From assembly GCF_030704535.1 (NCBI RefSeq), contig NC_081818.1:3485001-3549000 (forward strand): 64,000 nucleotides of DNA, given 5' to 3'. The position numbers and the translations under genes are program-made. The notes under the pieces were generated by a model. That model saw only the letters and a program-made list of their open reading frames with translations. It did no database searches and was not told where the DNA came from. The stretch comes from Vitis vinifera. Lineage: Eukaryota; Streptophyta; Magnoliopsida; Vitales; Vitaceae. This document shows, piece after piece, positions 12,189-27,100 of the stretch. Position 1 is the first letter of the stretch. The number at the start of each line of letters is the position of its first letter.

Positions 12189-15100
12189 TCAAGAACTGAC
12201 GGAAGTGGGTATAGGAACCCCTGATTCTTCTGTAAGTTTTTTATAAGCATTTTGCAGATGTCGAGTTACTGGCCCTACTTGTCCATCACCAACAGGGCGC
12301 CCATCAATCTTGACAACCTAACAAAAGAATTATCATGGATTAGGCATCACTTATCATGAATGCAAACTGAGATAGGAGTAGAAACATGACAAGGCACTTA
12401 TGCCATGATAAAAAATCTTACTCATCTGGGTATTTCACAATCGAGCGTCAGAAAAAGTAGGATTTCAAAGAAAGCGGTGAGAAGCACTAGTTACTAAAAA
12501 TAAAGGTTGAGGTACCTTTAGTAGAATTGAAGTCATAATTTAGCAGAAGATGTCAGTAAGTACTAGTAAAAGTTTGACACCAGTTAAGTACTTCTCATCA
12601 GCTGAGTCAAGATTGGCTATATCCCAAGCCCAGAAGCTCTCAGTCCTTATAAACCAAGCCTTACTGTCATTCCCTCTCCAGGATTTTGTATGGCTGACCA
12701 AATGGCTTTATGCCAGGCTAATGGCAGCCAAGTATACTTGAACTGCTCACTCAGCCTAAAATATCTCAATCCCATAAAACAAAAATCTATCTCACATAAT
12801 ATAACTTTTAAGCTTGAAGAAGATTATTATATGGGGGTGGGGGGTGGGGGGTGGGGGGAGGGGACTGTAAAGATGGTAGGTTCTATATCAAACATCAGCT
12901 GAACTAAGCCTCTAAAGCATCATCAAACAGAGAGTAGACCAACTCAAGCCTCACGCTAGTACACCCGACCCAGAACAAGAGAGTGAATGAGACCAACCTG
13001 AGTTTGAAATTTTTCCTCAAGTTCCACTTAAATAACAAATGTCCACAGAGAACGTATTCCAATTTTTTTACATATGGGATAAAAATATAGACTAACCAAC
13101 TTGCAATTCATACAAACAAAAATCAAAACCGAGTATTTCCAAAATATTTAACCAAAACAACAAATGCCTGAGATGCGCCCCTACTACACCATACTTTTCA
13201 GATTCATTACATACAATAAAAGGAACTTACTGGGCTGAGTTCTCCCATGGTTCCAGTTGTCCATACCTGCAAGGAAAGCATTTTTGCTGTTACTCTAAAA
13301 GCATAAAATGTTTAAAAGAAAATAGATTTGAGCTAGAATGGGCACTTTTATAGCAAGTTACTAGATTCAGAGCCACTACCCAAACAGTTGATCACATTTG
13401 ACATTTAAAAGAATGCTGCAGAGCATATATTTGAAACCACTTGGTCATTGCCTGAGATATCTTAAGTTTATAGATCATACAATGGGATCCAATACCATTC
13501 CCATGTGTGCATGCATATGAGCAATTGTTGGCAAAAGTTTTATGGAATCCTAGTGGAAGAAAAGTAATTCAGCACACCAGAATTCATCAATCTTGGCATA
13601 TGATGTGCATTATAGGAATTTGATGTTAGATGATCACTGCTATTATTTCAAAACAAAACTTGCGGTCCATGTTTTCTGATCAGAGGTGAATTTTGGCCTG
13701 TCAATGAACAGAAATGTTTGGGAAATGCAACAAAAGTGGCAAGAATTTTTTTTCATAGGATAGAAACTCATGGAAATAATTGGAAATACAAAACAAACTC
13801 AGAAGAAAAGAGATGCCAAGAAATAATGATTTGACAATAATGAAAGAATAGAGCTGATGCACTTGTGAATACAGACTGCAAGTTCTTTACATCAAAAACA
13901 AATGTACAATTAATAGATTAAACTAAAAGTTGTCAATACATATTTGTGTAGTTTATAATATAAAATTAAGATTTTCCATATATACAGGTATAGTTTAAAT
14001 TTTTATGAATTTTTAAAAATGATGATACATTTAAATTTATTGAAATCTAAATTTACTTCTTAAAAAAATGATATGCAAGACTATTATGTATGATGGAAAT
14101 AACATAACGCAGCAAAACAGCCCTCATTGAAGAATAAGAATCTCTACTACTTACTACAGTTAAATTTGTATCATGACAAGTGTAAAATAAAATTATTAAG
14201 ATCTCAAAGTAACTGTTCAATTTATTGAATCAAGGAATGGTCAATCATATATCAATCTGAAGCCAAAATGTTTTATTTCATTTATCATTGAATATTCCAA
14301 TTTCATGATTTGGAAAGTATTTCCTAAGCCATTAAAGTGTATGCATATATTCTCTTTTTTTTTTATAGACAAAGTATATGCATATATTCTCAACAAATTG
14401 CTTTCATACATTCATCATTTGCATATGATTCATGCAATGGTATGCTATCACTGTTATGTAAATACATAGACGATATCAATAATATCTTCTATGATTAATC
14501 AGCTTTCTGAAAGAAAACTTACAGATAAAAATGATATATTATTGCTATGGAAGTTCTTAAATACAACATTTTAGTTGATATTCCCTTTTCAAAACTGCCC
14601 TCTTATTAATAGGTTGGTCGAATTTGATCTGAATAGGCCCTGCAGAGTAGATTCATTACCCAACAGAATTATGACCATTTCAGGTTTTTTCCAATTAGAC
14701 ACAACCAAATTTTTTAGTAGACTTTCTGAGTTATTATGCAGAGTTGTTTGAGACGTTTTCAATGATTACTAACCTAAACAAACCTTTAAAGTGATCATCA
14801 TACAATTCTTGCAATTCTGAAAGGTGCCAGCTTTTCAAATGCATCATTTTTTTTTTGTAGAATACTAGTCACTGAAATTCAACAATGACTCATCAGGTGC
14901 TCCTGATGGATGTTTTGGTCAAACAAAAACAGACCTCATCTGCAGTATGAAACTCTGATAGGCTGATTCTCCGCTCCACTAAAGGAAACTTTTCCTTTAC
15001 CACTAGGTCCATGACCTGCCACCTCAAAGAATAAATTGGTCAGATCACCACCAAAATATTTTACTCTTTGACAACTTATCATATTATCTTACTATAAGAA

Positions 15101-18100
15101 ATGTTGACACCTTATTATGCTGTTCATTTTATTCTACTTAGTCATATCATCTATTCAAACTCATATTAATACATCCAATCTGAGACAGATATTTGTTGGA
15201 TGTTTTCCTAATTTCTCATGCAACTCAACTTTTAGGTCCAACTTGTTGACCATTCTTTTGTAAATTTCAGGAGATCTAAATCACACCCTTTTATTGCACA
15301 CATCCATCTGTATCTTAATGGGTTAGCTGTCAAGAGAAGGCCCCTCTAAACACTATAAAAATTTTAGTCTTTTCCATCCCCACAAGATGGGTGCAGGTAA
15401 ACTGGGTTCACACTTGACCTACATTCTACTTTCAAACGTTCAATCACTTCAAATGTATGCAGGTTTTACCTATTTATAGGTCAGGGTAAAAGAAGCTAAA
15501 AATTTCTTCATGTTAGATTGCTACAGATTGAATAAGAAAATGAAAGAAACTTACAGTAGCTCGAGTTATCCCAGGAAGGCAGTAATCAGCATGAGGTGTC
15601 AGAACATGACCTTTCTTCACTAAGAACTGCAATATGAAACAGAGGAATATTTTTCAGTCAGGAAGTCTACAGTCAAAATCAATGAATCTTCAAGGGACTG
15701 CTTCTTTTCAATGATGAGAGCGAAAGCTACCAATTGGAGACTGCCTGAACATCATTTATCAGAGTAGTACACCACTGTTGAACATGCAGGGAGGTGGGAT
15801 CTACCATTTATGGCAATTAAAGAAAATACATCTGAATGTTAAGTTGATCATCAAATTGTGAGTTCAGAACCATCTCTCAGAGGAAAACTTTTAAAACTTG
15901 TTCATGAAAATTAAAATATAACACAAACTAAATACCCCAAATTGAACTTCTGATAGAACAAATGGTGGGTCCCACCTCCTTGCAAAGGCAAAGGAATGGG
16001 AAACCAAAATACAGAAAATGCAGTCTTACAATGTTTGTAGCATTTGTTTCAGAAACATAACCATCCTTGTCAAGCATGATTGCATCATCAGCATTTGCAT
16101 TATTCCCTTCTATCTGTACCACCCCAAATAACTAATTTAAGTTAAAATCCAACAAGACATAATAGATCTGTACATGTATGAATGCATAAGGACAATGAAG
16201 GGCTACCACCAGAGTACCATAGACTAAAAGCATGTGTATCTACCATGTTCTTATACATTATATCATGTAGATTTGATGGTAAACATGATGTCATCAATTT
16301 TCTATGCCATGTTATTATTAGCTGATAAAATTTATTAGTTTAGGACAAGGAGAATTTCCATATTACATAAACCCAGAAGATCAAAAAATTGCTTATCTTC
16401 CATGGCATGGTAAGAGATATACACTCAGTTGATGAAAGATTATTGTACTATCAGATAAACTTCACATTAAATCATGAAGTGTTGTGAAGAGGACAATACC
16501 TTTGCAAGTATGTTGTTAAGAAGGTTATTATGGTGAATCTTTGAATCCAAATTCTGGTTGGTACAAAAGAAAATAAATCAGGGTCAATTACATCAGCAAA
16601 TAAGAATATATCCACCACATAAAAATTGTGGTTGAGATTAAACTAAATATTTTCTGTACTGTGATGGGATTTTAGGCTACTGAGATATATTCCACTATAA
16701 GATGTCTTGCATGAGCCATTTTACCGTCAACAGTGTATTTATGCCCACAGGATTAAAGAAAAAAAATTTTAAAACACTGTTCAGATGGAACATCCACCTT
16801 CAGGCAACATCTTTGTGAACAAGAAAATAACGGCAGAAAGTAATCATGAAATTAGTAAGAGATAAATAACAATCTAGTAAGAGAAGCAAACTACACCTCT
16901 GATGTACATGAGAACACAGACAACAGAAATAAACAAACTTGCACCATAAACCCAAGGTCCAAGTTTTAATGAGTTCCTCTTTACTGAATAAGTCTACATT
17001 TTTAATAGCTTATGCATATCTACATTGTACTGGTTTATGATAAGAACAATTCAAACATGGACTACCATACAGATTACAACCAAAAGGAGAATTTTGTCCT
17101 GGTCAGTATAAATCTAAAAAAAAAAAACTAGCCTCAACTTAATTACCCAGTTGAGCTGGTAAAATTTCATCTATAGAGCTGGTAAAATTACCCAGTTGAA
17201 ATTTGGGTACTATTGACTACATGTCACTACAACCAAAGCCAGGTCCCATTTATTGCAGAAAATGCATTCAGTTTCTGCATCAAGAATGATATTTCCCAAA
17301 ACTAAGAGTATTTTCTTCAAAGAATAGTGTGGTTTACTCTTTCTAATTATAATGTCTGTGCTCTTTATATTTTGCACTTATGTAGGGTGCTATCTTAAAC
17401 ATTGATGCAATCCTGTTTCATGTTGCTAAAAAAAAAGTTAGCTAAAGGAGGATGGATTTCTCTCTCTCCTTCCTCACTTCAGTGGTACCTAAACAGGTAT
17501 ATAATTTGGTAATTCAAATAGAGCCAGTCATTTAAAAAGAATGAACCAACATCAAAGTTCTGCCAATGGAACCCATAAAAATAGTAGCCAGGAAATGCAC
17601 TGTAAACTTGTGGCATTAAAGCTGCAGGAAGCAAAAAGTTCTTTATATTCCCCTTCATTGCATATTGCAACTAAAAGTAACATAGAACACTATGAACCTT
17701 ACATTTGGTGAATTACGACGTGTAGTAGCAGTCACCAGAGTAATACCCTTTGTATTGTCATAGACGGGTGGCTTCCATTCAGCAAGCACTGCATTTTTCA
17801 AGAGACATGAACTGCTGTGTAAGGAAACCTATACATAGGGATAGCATATTCTAGAGGTAACCAAAAAAGGGGTAGTTTTTTAGAATAAATAAAAACTCTC
17901 ATTAGCAACTTAAGAACTTGTTTAATAAAAGCTCAGAACAATTACTAACTTGTACTCTTTAAAGTCAACTAAAAGTAGAATGTTTTACCATCTAAAGGAA
18001 ATAGTTTGGACTTTGCCAATGAAGTTCATTATTTTTAGAACATACGTCAGTATGTCAAAAGCTGACTGAAAAACTTGTGTTCAAAGATCAGAGTCATGAG

Positions 18101-21100
18101 AATTCACAAGTGACCATGATATTTACTTCTTTCAGATATTCAAATATGTATTTTCTCTTTTATTTGTACTATACTTAACATGCCTTCAGGGCTAATTAGA
18201 CATGAAAGTATATAAAGTTGGGACATCTGCAGGGCTACTTGAGAGCATGGGATGGACACATATGTTTGTAGACAAGGACAAAAGGTACCAATCATAGTAA
18301 CTACAAAGAACATAGAGACGGGGACACAGCTATACATGGAAGCACTTGAGAATTTCTTATATATCAAAATATAAAAAATATAATTCAACTTTCATTGAAG
18401 TTGGTGTCTGTATGTGGAAGAAAGTGATCATTCCAAAATAACTTACATAACAAAAGGGGATTGTTGAACTTAACTGTATGTGGAAGTTTAAGTATATAAA
18501 AATGAAATATTTACAAAGATCTTGCCACCACGTGTCCAAGGGAATTAAGTCCTCATCTAAAAACAATGAACATTGATTATACTTTGTGAAGCATCCAATA
18601 TGATCCAACTTTGTTTACATCAATAACCATAGACAAACAACACATCCCTCAATTTTCCTTGTGAGATTATCAAAGTAATCATTTTTAAACTAGGTGAGCA
18701 TCCAAGATTTACAATCGCTGGAGTTTCAGAATTAGTAAAGTAGGAGTCTAACACTCAATGTGATTATGCGCTTCAAACTAATTGCCTAGGCTTTTGAAAG
18801 GAACTAGCCATGCAGCTGACTCTCAGGAAGAACAAAAGTTTCATGGACAATGCTATATAAAAAGGATACTACAACAAGTGCTTCCCTGCACAACAACCTC
18901 AACAACACAAAAATATCAGGTAACTGGATTCGGTTGATATAGAGCCCAAGTGACTATGCATTAAAAAGACAGAATATTTAAATCAGCCATGCCATTGTAA
19001 CATTGGGGATATACTAGAAATTAAAATTACCAATTAGAGTGCATCCATAGAGATTGAATGCCGGGCTCATTCCAGAAGTAACCTGAATTACACCAGAATA
19101 TAGCAAATCAATAAAACAGTAGGCATGCGAAGAAGTTGCACAAATATTTTATCATTTTTAAAATTGAGTTAGTTTAATAGAAAGCACATAGTATATGAAT
19201 GGTGGATGTATCCCCACCACTGAAATGTAACATTAAGAAATAAATTGTGCTTGATGTGGAACAAGAATTTGTGTAATTCCTGGAGACATTGGAAATGGAA
19301 AATGCAAAGGAGGAGCCTATTGACACCGAGTAAAGAGCTTAATTTTGATTAGGATGGGTTTATGGGACATATAGCATATTGTTGGAATTGTCTCAAACCA
19401 GTTCTACATCACATCAATGAACTAAACAGGAACTCATAATCAATCACATTAATGAATTTTTGTTTTAGTAGGATTTGCCAATTAGGGGTTCCAATTGTAA
19501 ATAGGGCTGTAACAAGAAAATTTTTAAATAGCTTTTTTGGATAAAACAACTCAATTTTTTTTCTTGTAATTTTTTTTTTGGTGGTTTCAAGAAGCCACCA
19601 GTGGATTCTGGTTCTTTGATGTTGTAGGTCTTCTTCCTCATGCTCCTTACTCCTACACCATCATGATATTATCATCCCTCAATGAATCACATCACCAGAT
19701 GGAAAGGTAGCCAGAATTTTAAAGAGGAAGCCCTGACAATTTTAATACTTCTTTGCATTTATGATCAAATGACCAGCTGAGATGAGTGGAATTGATTCTC
19801 CTCCAAGAAAAGTTCTTATGGACCCCCCAAAGCATGTCAATCATATGAAGGTTTCAAAAGTAGGCACCAATAGGTTGGTGGACAAACAGAAGGAACGCCT
19901 CTGAAGTTGTTTTTTTATGCTGACATACGGCACATATTCCTACTGCTGCTGCTATCTTCCAGCGAATAGAAAGGTCCAATTATAATCTTATGTCAAGGAG
20001 TATTTTTAGTTTTTTGCTCATTGGTTATAATGTACAATAAATCCTAGTGTGAGCAAACTGTAAGCTCTCTCCATATCTTTATTTCTTAATCTCTCTCCTT
20101 TTTCTTTCTTTTTGCTTCTTCCCCTTATTGAACAAACTTATAATCTATTGTTTATCCCACCCTAATTCAACATTGGTTCTTGTCTTTGTGTGCATTTTTA
20201 ACGAGTGTTTGTGTGTGTGAAATGTGAATTAGAGAGAGAAAAAGAGAGAGAGAGAGAGAGAAAGAGAAGAAACAACCTTTTTCCCACGTGTCAGCGACAG
20301 TCGAATGTGTGTGTTATCAAACATTCCATTCCTATTAAGGGTAGTGAAGATGGCTGCCTTAATCTGCATTTTGATGCATATAGTCATGTGTCATGAATAT
20401 AAACAGAACTTCTGTCAGGCATAAGGCAATAGAAAGAACAAACTTCTAATGTGACCTACAGACTCAGAAAGAGAAGTAAGGAGCTACAGGCAACATTGTA
20501 CTCATAAATGAAACAATCAAAATTCATCTAAAGATCCACACCTCTTCACGAGTTGGAACATTGTTGAAAGCCAGTGCTTTTGCTGAGTCAAACATCCTGA
20601 TAAAAGAAAACAAATCCGAGTTCAAATTTGGCATTAATACAGAGTCATAGACAATGTTCCAGTAACCATTTATGAATTAAAAATGAGAAATATTTTGTGA
20701 AATGGACATTCACACAAAGGGAGAATGGGACATTCACATAACCACCACAAAGAACACCAAAAGCCTACAGACATTGATTGTAATGACCATATCTCATCCA
20801 TGAACTTTTTCAAAATGTTTTCTTTCATATCATCAGTAATAATGAGAAAAAATAATTTGAATTAGCTAAAAAGTATCATTTTGATCCAAATAAAAAGATA
20901 GGTTCTATTCTCTTCAAGTTTCAAGTGAACTTGAGAAACAATAAAGATGAGGATTCTGTCCGGTTGCTAATCCCTCAGATTTCCTCAAGACAGAAAAAAG
21001 AGGAGTATTATTCTTATCAAATTTCTCAATTTTCTTTCACTAACCTATCTAAATGCTCTTCAAGCTTAAATATCTTCCCGTTGTAAATTCGAAGCCCCTC

Positions 21101-24100
21101 CCACACTGAATCACCACCTTGGACAACAGAGTCAAACACCGAAACCTTAAAAAAAATCACAAAATTATGCATCAGAAACATAAACTGAGAGCTCAATGAT
21201 GTTAAAATTTTCCAGGAAGATTCTCCAAATATCCAATATAAGAGTACCTTGGCACTTTCACGTGGTACAATTTCATCCCCCACCCATGCAAGCAGCTTCT
21301 CATTTTCAGGAACAGGAAGATCTGGAATTGGCAAGGTAGACTTACGAAGGGATGCCCTCTGCTTGACATGGCGCCTAAGGATGTTGTATAATGGCAAACT
21401 CTGCTCCAGCAAGTCATAGAGAGAAAAAGGGAATGGCTGAAAGAAAACTTTAAATCGTAAGCTAAACCAAAAAGACTCTCCCTGTCATCCTGATACCTAA
21501 GCATCAGATTTATCTTAATGTATACATTTCAATAAATAAAACCATATTGATGCCTTTAGAGATACCATTATCAGTGATTTCAGATTAGTTAAAGAATGAT
21601 TTACAACAAAATTAGAAAAACAGAGAAAAAAAGAGTAGCAAGAATGTATAAATTTAAATACCACAAATATTTTGACAAACTGCAAATAATATACTGTAAG
21701 AGAAGTATTGTCAAACCTATTCAGCCTTCTCAAAAAAATAAATTAATCATCATAATTTCCTTATAAATTGTTTCTATTTCTAGCAACTGGAAACATATGC
21801 CAGAAATGTCAATAATTTTGTGACATTGCAAACATGCTGACACTAGTAAAACAAGCAGGGAACATACAAGAAATGACTGCTTAATATGAAAAGAATATAG
21901 TTGCAAGGGAAAAAGGAAAATGAAAAGGAGAGAGAATGAATGACTAGTAGTATTTATAAAATATACAGTAGCTATATATACAACATACTTGTATGTTGAG
22001 CTTGATCTTCCAGGTTACACAATTGTCAGAATCTAAATTTAAATGTATTTTCATATATATATATACATGTTTACATGGACAACCAGACACAAAAATATCT
22101 TATTATCCTCACAATGGCTGCATTAGTTCCTACTTTTTATGATTTTCAGTTTTAGCCTATTTATGTTGTATTACATCTTGTTTGGGCTAATTCATTTTGG
22201 CACACTGGTAATCCCAGCATCAAATAATAAGTCAACACAAATCTGAACACAACACACATTGGTCGAGCTCCCTACATGCCTCCATGTCAATAAGAAAGTA
22301 ATGTAAAATTATTAGGAAAAAGAAAGGGATGATTTAACTAAAGCTGAGATCAGTTGATGCCTCTTTAATGAATTAGAGAACCTTCTACACAATCAAGTAA
22401 TCTTTCATTTAATTGGAATATCATTTGCAGAGCTATGTTTTAATAAAAACCAATACCGCAGGATACTTTCTTCCTGGTTTGAAACATGTTGATTTGTGTA
22501 CACTTTGATACCACCATGGAGCCCAAATGCCATCTATTGATTTTGGTCCTGCATCCCATCTGAAAATATTCAGGTTGAAAATCTATTATACACACAAAGT
22601 CATGATTTAATTATATGTAATTAGCTGAATTATTAGGCCAGGATAAGGTCAGGCCAAAACCAAACCTTTGAAAGCATATTAAACAAGAACTGGAAAAGAA
22701 TGTTGAACAACACGATATATATTGTGGGCCCAAATCCTGATACTTTGAGCTTTGAGAAAAATTAGTTGTCCAATATGGTAAGCCTCGTTTAGTGGAGATC
22801 CTAAGTTTGAACCTCACCACATGTTTAGTCCCCAATTTATTGAGCCCATGTCCATGATTTGTTTACCCACAGGCCCACAGGCCTATGTGTTTCTACATGT
22901 GCAGGTCTAGGATCACACATGAGGTAAGGTGTTGAAGACCATGATATTCATCATGGGCCCAAATCCTAATAGCTTAAGTTTTTAGGGACATTGATTGTTT
23001 AACAGGGCATATTTCCTCAAAGCTAGAGTCAAAGCTAGCATGTTTTGTGCTCCACTGAGGCAAGCATAATAACCATATGTTCTAATTTATTTTAAAAGTA
23101 AACTAAGAAAACAAAAAAATATTTATCAAACTTAACTTTCATTAAATGTATTTCTTTTACCTTTGATTAAACAATGAAAGTTTAACAAAAAGTGCCCAAA
23201 TAAACTACAGAGAAAAAGACCATATACTTTCAAGTGAAATAACAGTTGCATACTTGAGCATTGAAGGTTGAAAAGAAATACCCAAGTCTTCACAAAGACC
23301 CCGTAAAATAGCCTGCACATCAATGTAATAACTGAAGGTAAGTCTTAAAATATCCCCAAAAATGAGTGAGGTTCCAAAATTTTTATGATAGGGAAAAAAA
23401 ACTAAAAGTTAAAAAAATAAAAATAGGTGAGAAAACTAACAAATTATGAGAAAAGGATACAATAAGCAGTCTCTTAAAACAAGAAAACAAAATACCTACC
23501 TGGGATCTTAAGAAAAGGATGCAATTAACAGTCTCCAACATAAAATAAAATATTCATTCAAGCAAATAGAATTAACCATAACAAGAACGTATAAGGTGAT
23601 CTAAGTTCATCCCAAAATTTCAAATTCTTTCAAGCAGCAATTCTGCTTTGAGAAACCCTAAATAACTTTAACATGAACTTATTTTTACATCCCACTGTAG
23701 CTGATGCCACATTCAGCTATGAAGAAACTATTAAAAAAGGTAGATGTCATTTAGGATTAACTTATTATTATCATTTTTCATCCAGAAGCTGAAGCCATGA
23801 CTCCAAATGGGCAACCTTAGCATTATGAAATTCTTATTGAACATGAATCAGCTTCCTGACAAGCTTACAAAGGCTTCCACAGGAAGCAACCTTGTCCTTA
23901 CTGCTGTATTAAGCTCTTGGTAAAGCCAGAAGCACTTTAATTAAAAACCATCTAAACACAAATAGAACTTTGTATAGTATATTGAACAACTTATAGGCTC
24001 AAACTTCAAGGAAATACTTGAAAACTTAAGGTTTATGTTAGCAGTCAGCTAACCTACAAGGGATCAGCCAGGTTTTCCAAATATTTAGCCTGCATAACTA

Positions 24101-27100
24101 TATCTTGGAATAGATGGAGGACATGGATAAGCTTCTGGCAAGATTCAAAGGACCACTCTCTATCATATAATAGATTAAAATGGGGGAGAGATAATGGCTG
24201 TGAAGAATATGTTCTTTAAGAAACTAGATAGACCATGAAATCAATGTGAGCATAAAATGAGATGAATTTACAGACTAATAATGAAATTTTACAGTTATTA
24301 TATCTCTCCATGTTTCGTAACATCCCTCTCTTTGCTTCTAGTTCACTAGTACCTTTTGGGTGCTGAAAAAGGTGCTGGTTCACCACATGTGTGTCCGTGT
24401 GTGTAATACACATGCATGTTACATGTGCATATTACATGAACATTACATGTGTGTGTGCACCATGATTTGTATTCAAGGCACATGTCAATAGGAAATCTAT
24501 CATGAGGTCCCATAAACTTTAGATTTTCAGAGTAGAATTTGGTCATACAGTGGAGTTTTAAAGAAAGATTTTTCCACCCAACTAGAAAATCTTGGAGATG
24601 TACAGACTAGATCTTCATGTTAGGAAAAAAAAGGAAAAAAAAAAAAAAAGGTAGACATTTTTAATGTTGTGTCATTTTGGAATTAAAATAGAGAATTAAT
24701 TCTTAACACAGGCATCTAGAATGAGTATCCATGAGCAATGTCCAGTCATATCCACACTTTTTGCAGTGGAAGAAAACCATGTGTTTAGAAAGATCTACAA
24801 CCTCGGGATCTTGCTGAAGGTCTGCTGCATCAATAATAGGTGGAGGTTTTCCCAGATCACACAGTTCACTATATATAGAGACCAAGTCTGCCAAACCAAG
24901 CTCCATGAGGGATGAAGGTATGACCTTGTCAAAGGACGGCTGAAAAAAACATCAGATGAAAATGAGCACACACAACTTGGTGATCTGAAGGATATGGAAA
25001 ATCGGAAACAGTTAAACCATGAAGAAATTATGCCAGCATACCATCCTATAGTTTCTTAAGCTCTACAAATTAAAGAAAAACAAAAAACTTGCTGCCATAG
25101 AAACCTAACAATTTGAAAATTGCAACCCACTAGGAGTGGACATACTGCTGGACCATCTTGTCCCTTTATTTGGTATGTAATCTTTCTAACCATTACAGGG
25201 TACCTTTGGCATTTTTGCCATAGTAAGTAACTAGTATACAATATAAGAGATGAAAAGAAACACTGTACATTCTAATTATTTTGTCCAGCCTCCTCTGTTT
25301 ATCTTTCCCTCTGTCTCCTTTATTCTTCTCCTTACTTCTATTAATTAAAGATAACCTATCTCACATACCATGTAATAATATGCTACTAAAGGGTTCATTG
25401 TTTTTAAGAAGATATGCTATACCTAAAACAAGTGACAAATATAAATTTCACATCTTACCAGAACATCAAGGGGATTCCGTATCAATATGAAGTGCTTTCC
25501 TTTCTTCATTAAATCCTTTGTCAAGCCAGGTACATATTGTTTTGCCATATGCTGTAGACAAAAAAAGTGAATACATGGATTTAAACATGATATTAATTCA
25601 AAATGTTTTATTAGTAATTCAAAATGTTTCCATCGGCATAGCCATAATGTTTTCGGTTTTAAAGAACTAGCTTGAAAGCTAGGGCAATTGTGAACCTTCA
25701 TAATTTAGAATAACATAACCAAAGCCTATCGGAACCTATCAAAATTCAATAACCTATGCTGTTATAAAATATTTTATAAAACTTCAGCAGTTTTGGGAAA
25801 AGTTTAACATATTAATCCATAAGATGTAAAGTTACTTTGTTGATAGGTGATAAGATGTGAAGTTATTAAAATCAGTTTCTAAACAAATGCTTCGTACTTC
25901 AATTTCACAATCACCATATGACAAAGCAAGTCACTTTATTGCAAAATAATTCAATTTTTTTTATGCTAATTAAATAATATTAGAAAAACAAATAAAATAA
26001 CTGTTTTATCAAATAACATTTTTCTTCAATTTATGACGTGTAAGTGTGTGCTTGTATGGAGTCATTCTTGCTTCATTTTCTATTTGATTATAAGGTCATA
26101 AGTTATAGGAATGTCTGGTTGTTTTATTGACGTTTTTTGCACAGTTTATTCCATAGATTCAAGTAGAAACAAAAACATAATGATAATGTAATATTTTGAT
26201 TTACAAAAAAAAAAAAAAAAAAAAAAAATCAAATGAAATCAACAGAATCCCCTGATCTTAGGGCCTGATCAGCCCTAAAGGACCTATGTTTGGTGTATAT
26301 TAGTTGTTAATATTAGCTAGTAGAATTAGTCAATCAATGTACAAATTAGGATAACTGTAACAGCCAACTATTGACTAGGATGGCTATAGATTAGTGATTA
26401 AGACAGCTATAAATAGAGTGCTATACCCTTAGACACTATGATGTGTGTGTGTGTGTGTGTGTACTACTTTTTAATCAAATAATAAATTGTTTTTTCCAAC
26501 TAATATGGTATCAGAGCCACTTTAGTTTCTTAGGCTCAATTTTTCTGGCTACTCTACCCTACCTTTCTTCCTTTTCTTTTTTTTGGTGTCTCTGCCCTTC
26601 CTTCTCCTAACTTTGGTATCTGCTCCTCCTTTCACCCCTTCTGAATCTTTGTTTCTCCATCTTCAGTTCTCCACATGGCTGAACAAACCTCCAATCAGAA
26701 TTCAATAGTCCCTAAAGTATCCAATCAACTCGACAACCTTACTCTCCAAATCACCACCCAAAAATTCAATGATCATAATTTTCTTGAGTGGTCTCAATCA
26801 ACCAAACTCTTTTTATTAAGTTGAAGGAAGATGGGGTATCTACATGGGACAATAACAAAACCAAAAACTTCAGATCCTAACTTCGAATCATGGAAAGCTA
26901 AAAACTCTTTAATAATGTCATGGTTACTGAATTCAATGCAACCAAAAATAGCTAAGCCTTTCTTATTTCTTGCTATGGTGAAGGAGATTTGGGATGTTGT
27001 TACACATACCTATTCAAAGCAAGGAGATGCTGCTCAAGTGTTTGAATTGATGAACAGGATTCATGCAACCAAACAAGGAGAATTGATAGTCAAATCATAC

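Noticed and set aside
24350..24470. ACATGT-rich stretch with many short palindromes
   Set aside because: Simple low-complexity (CA/TG) sequence in an intron; no array structure.
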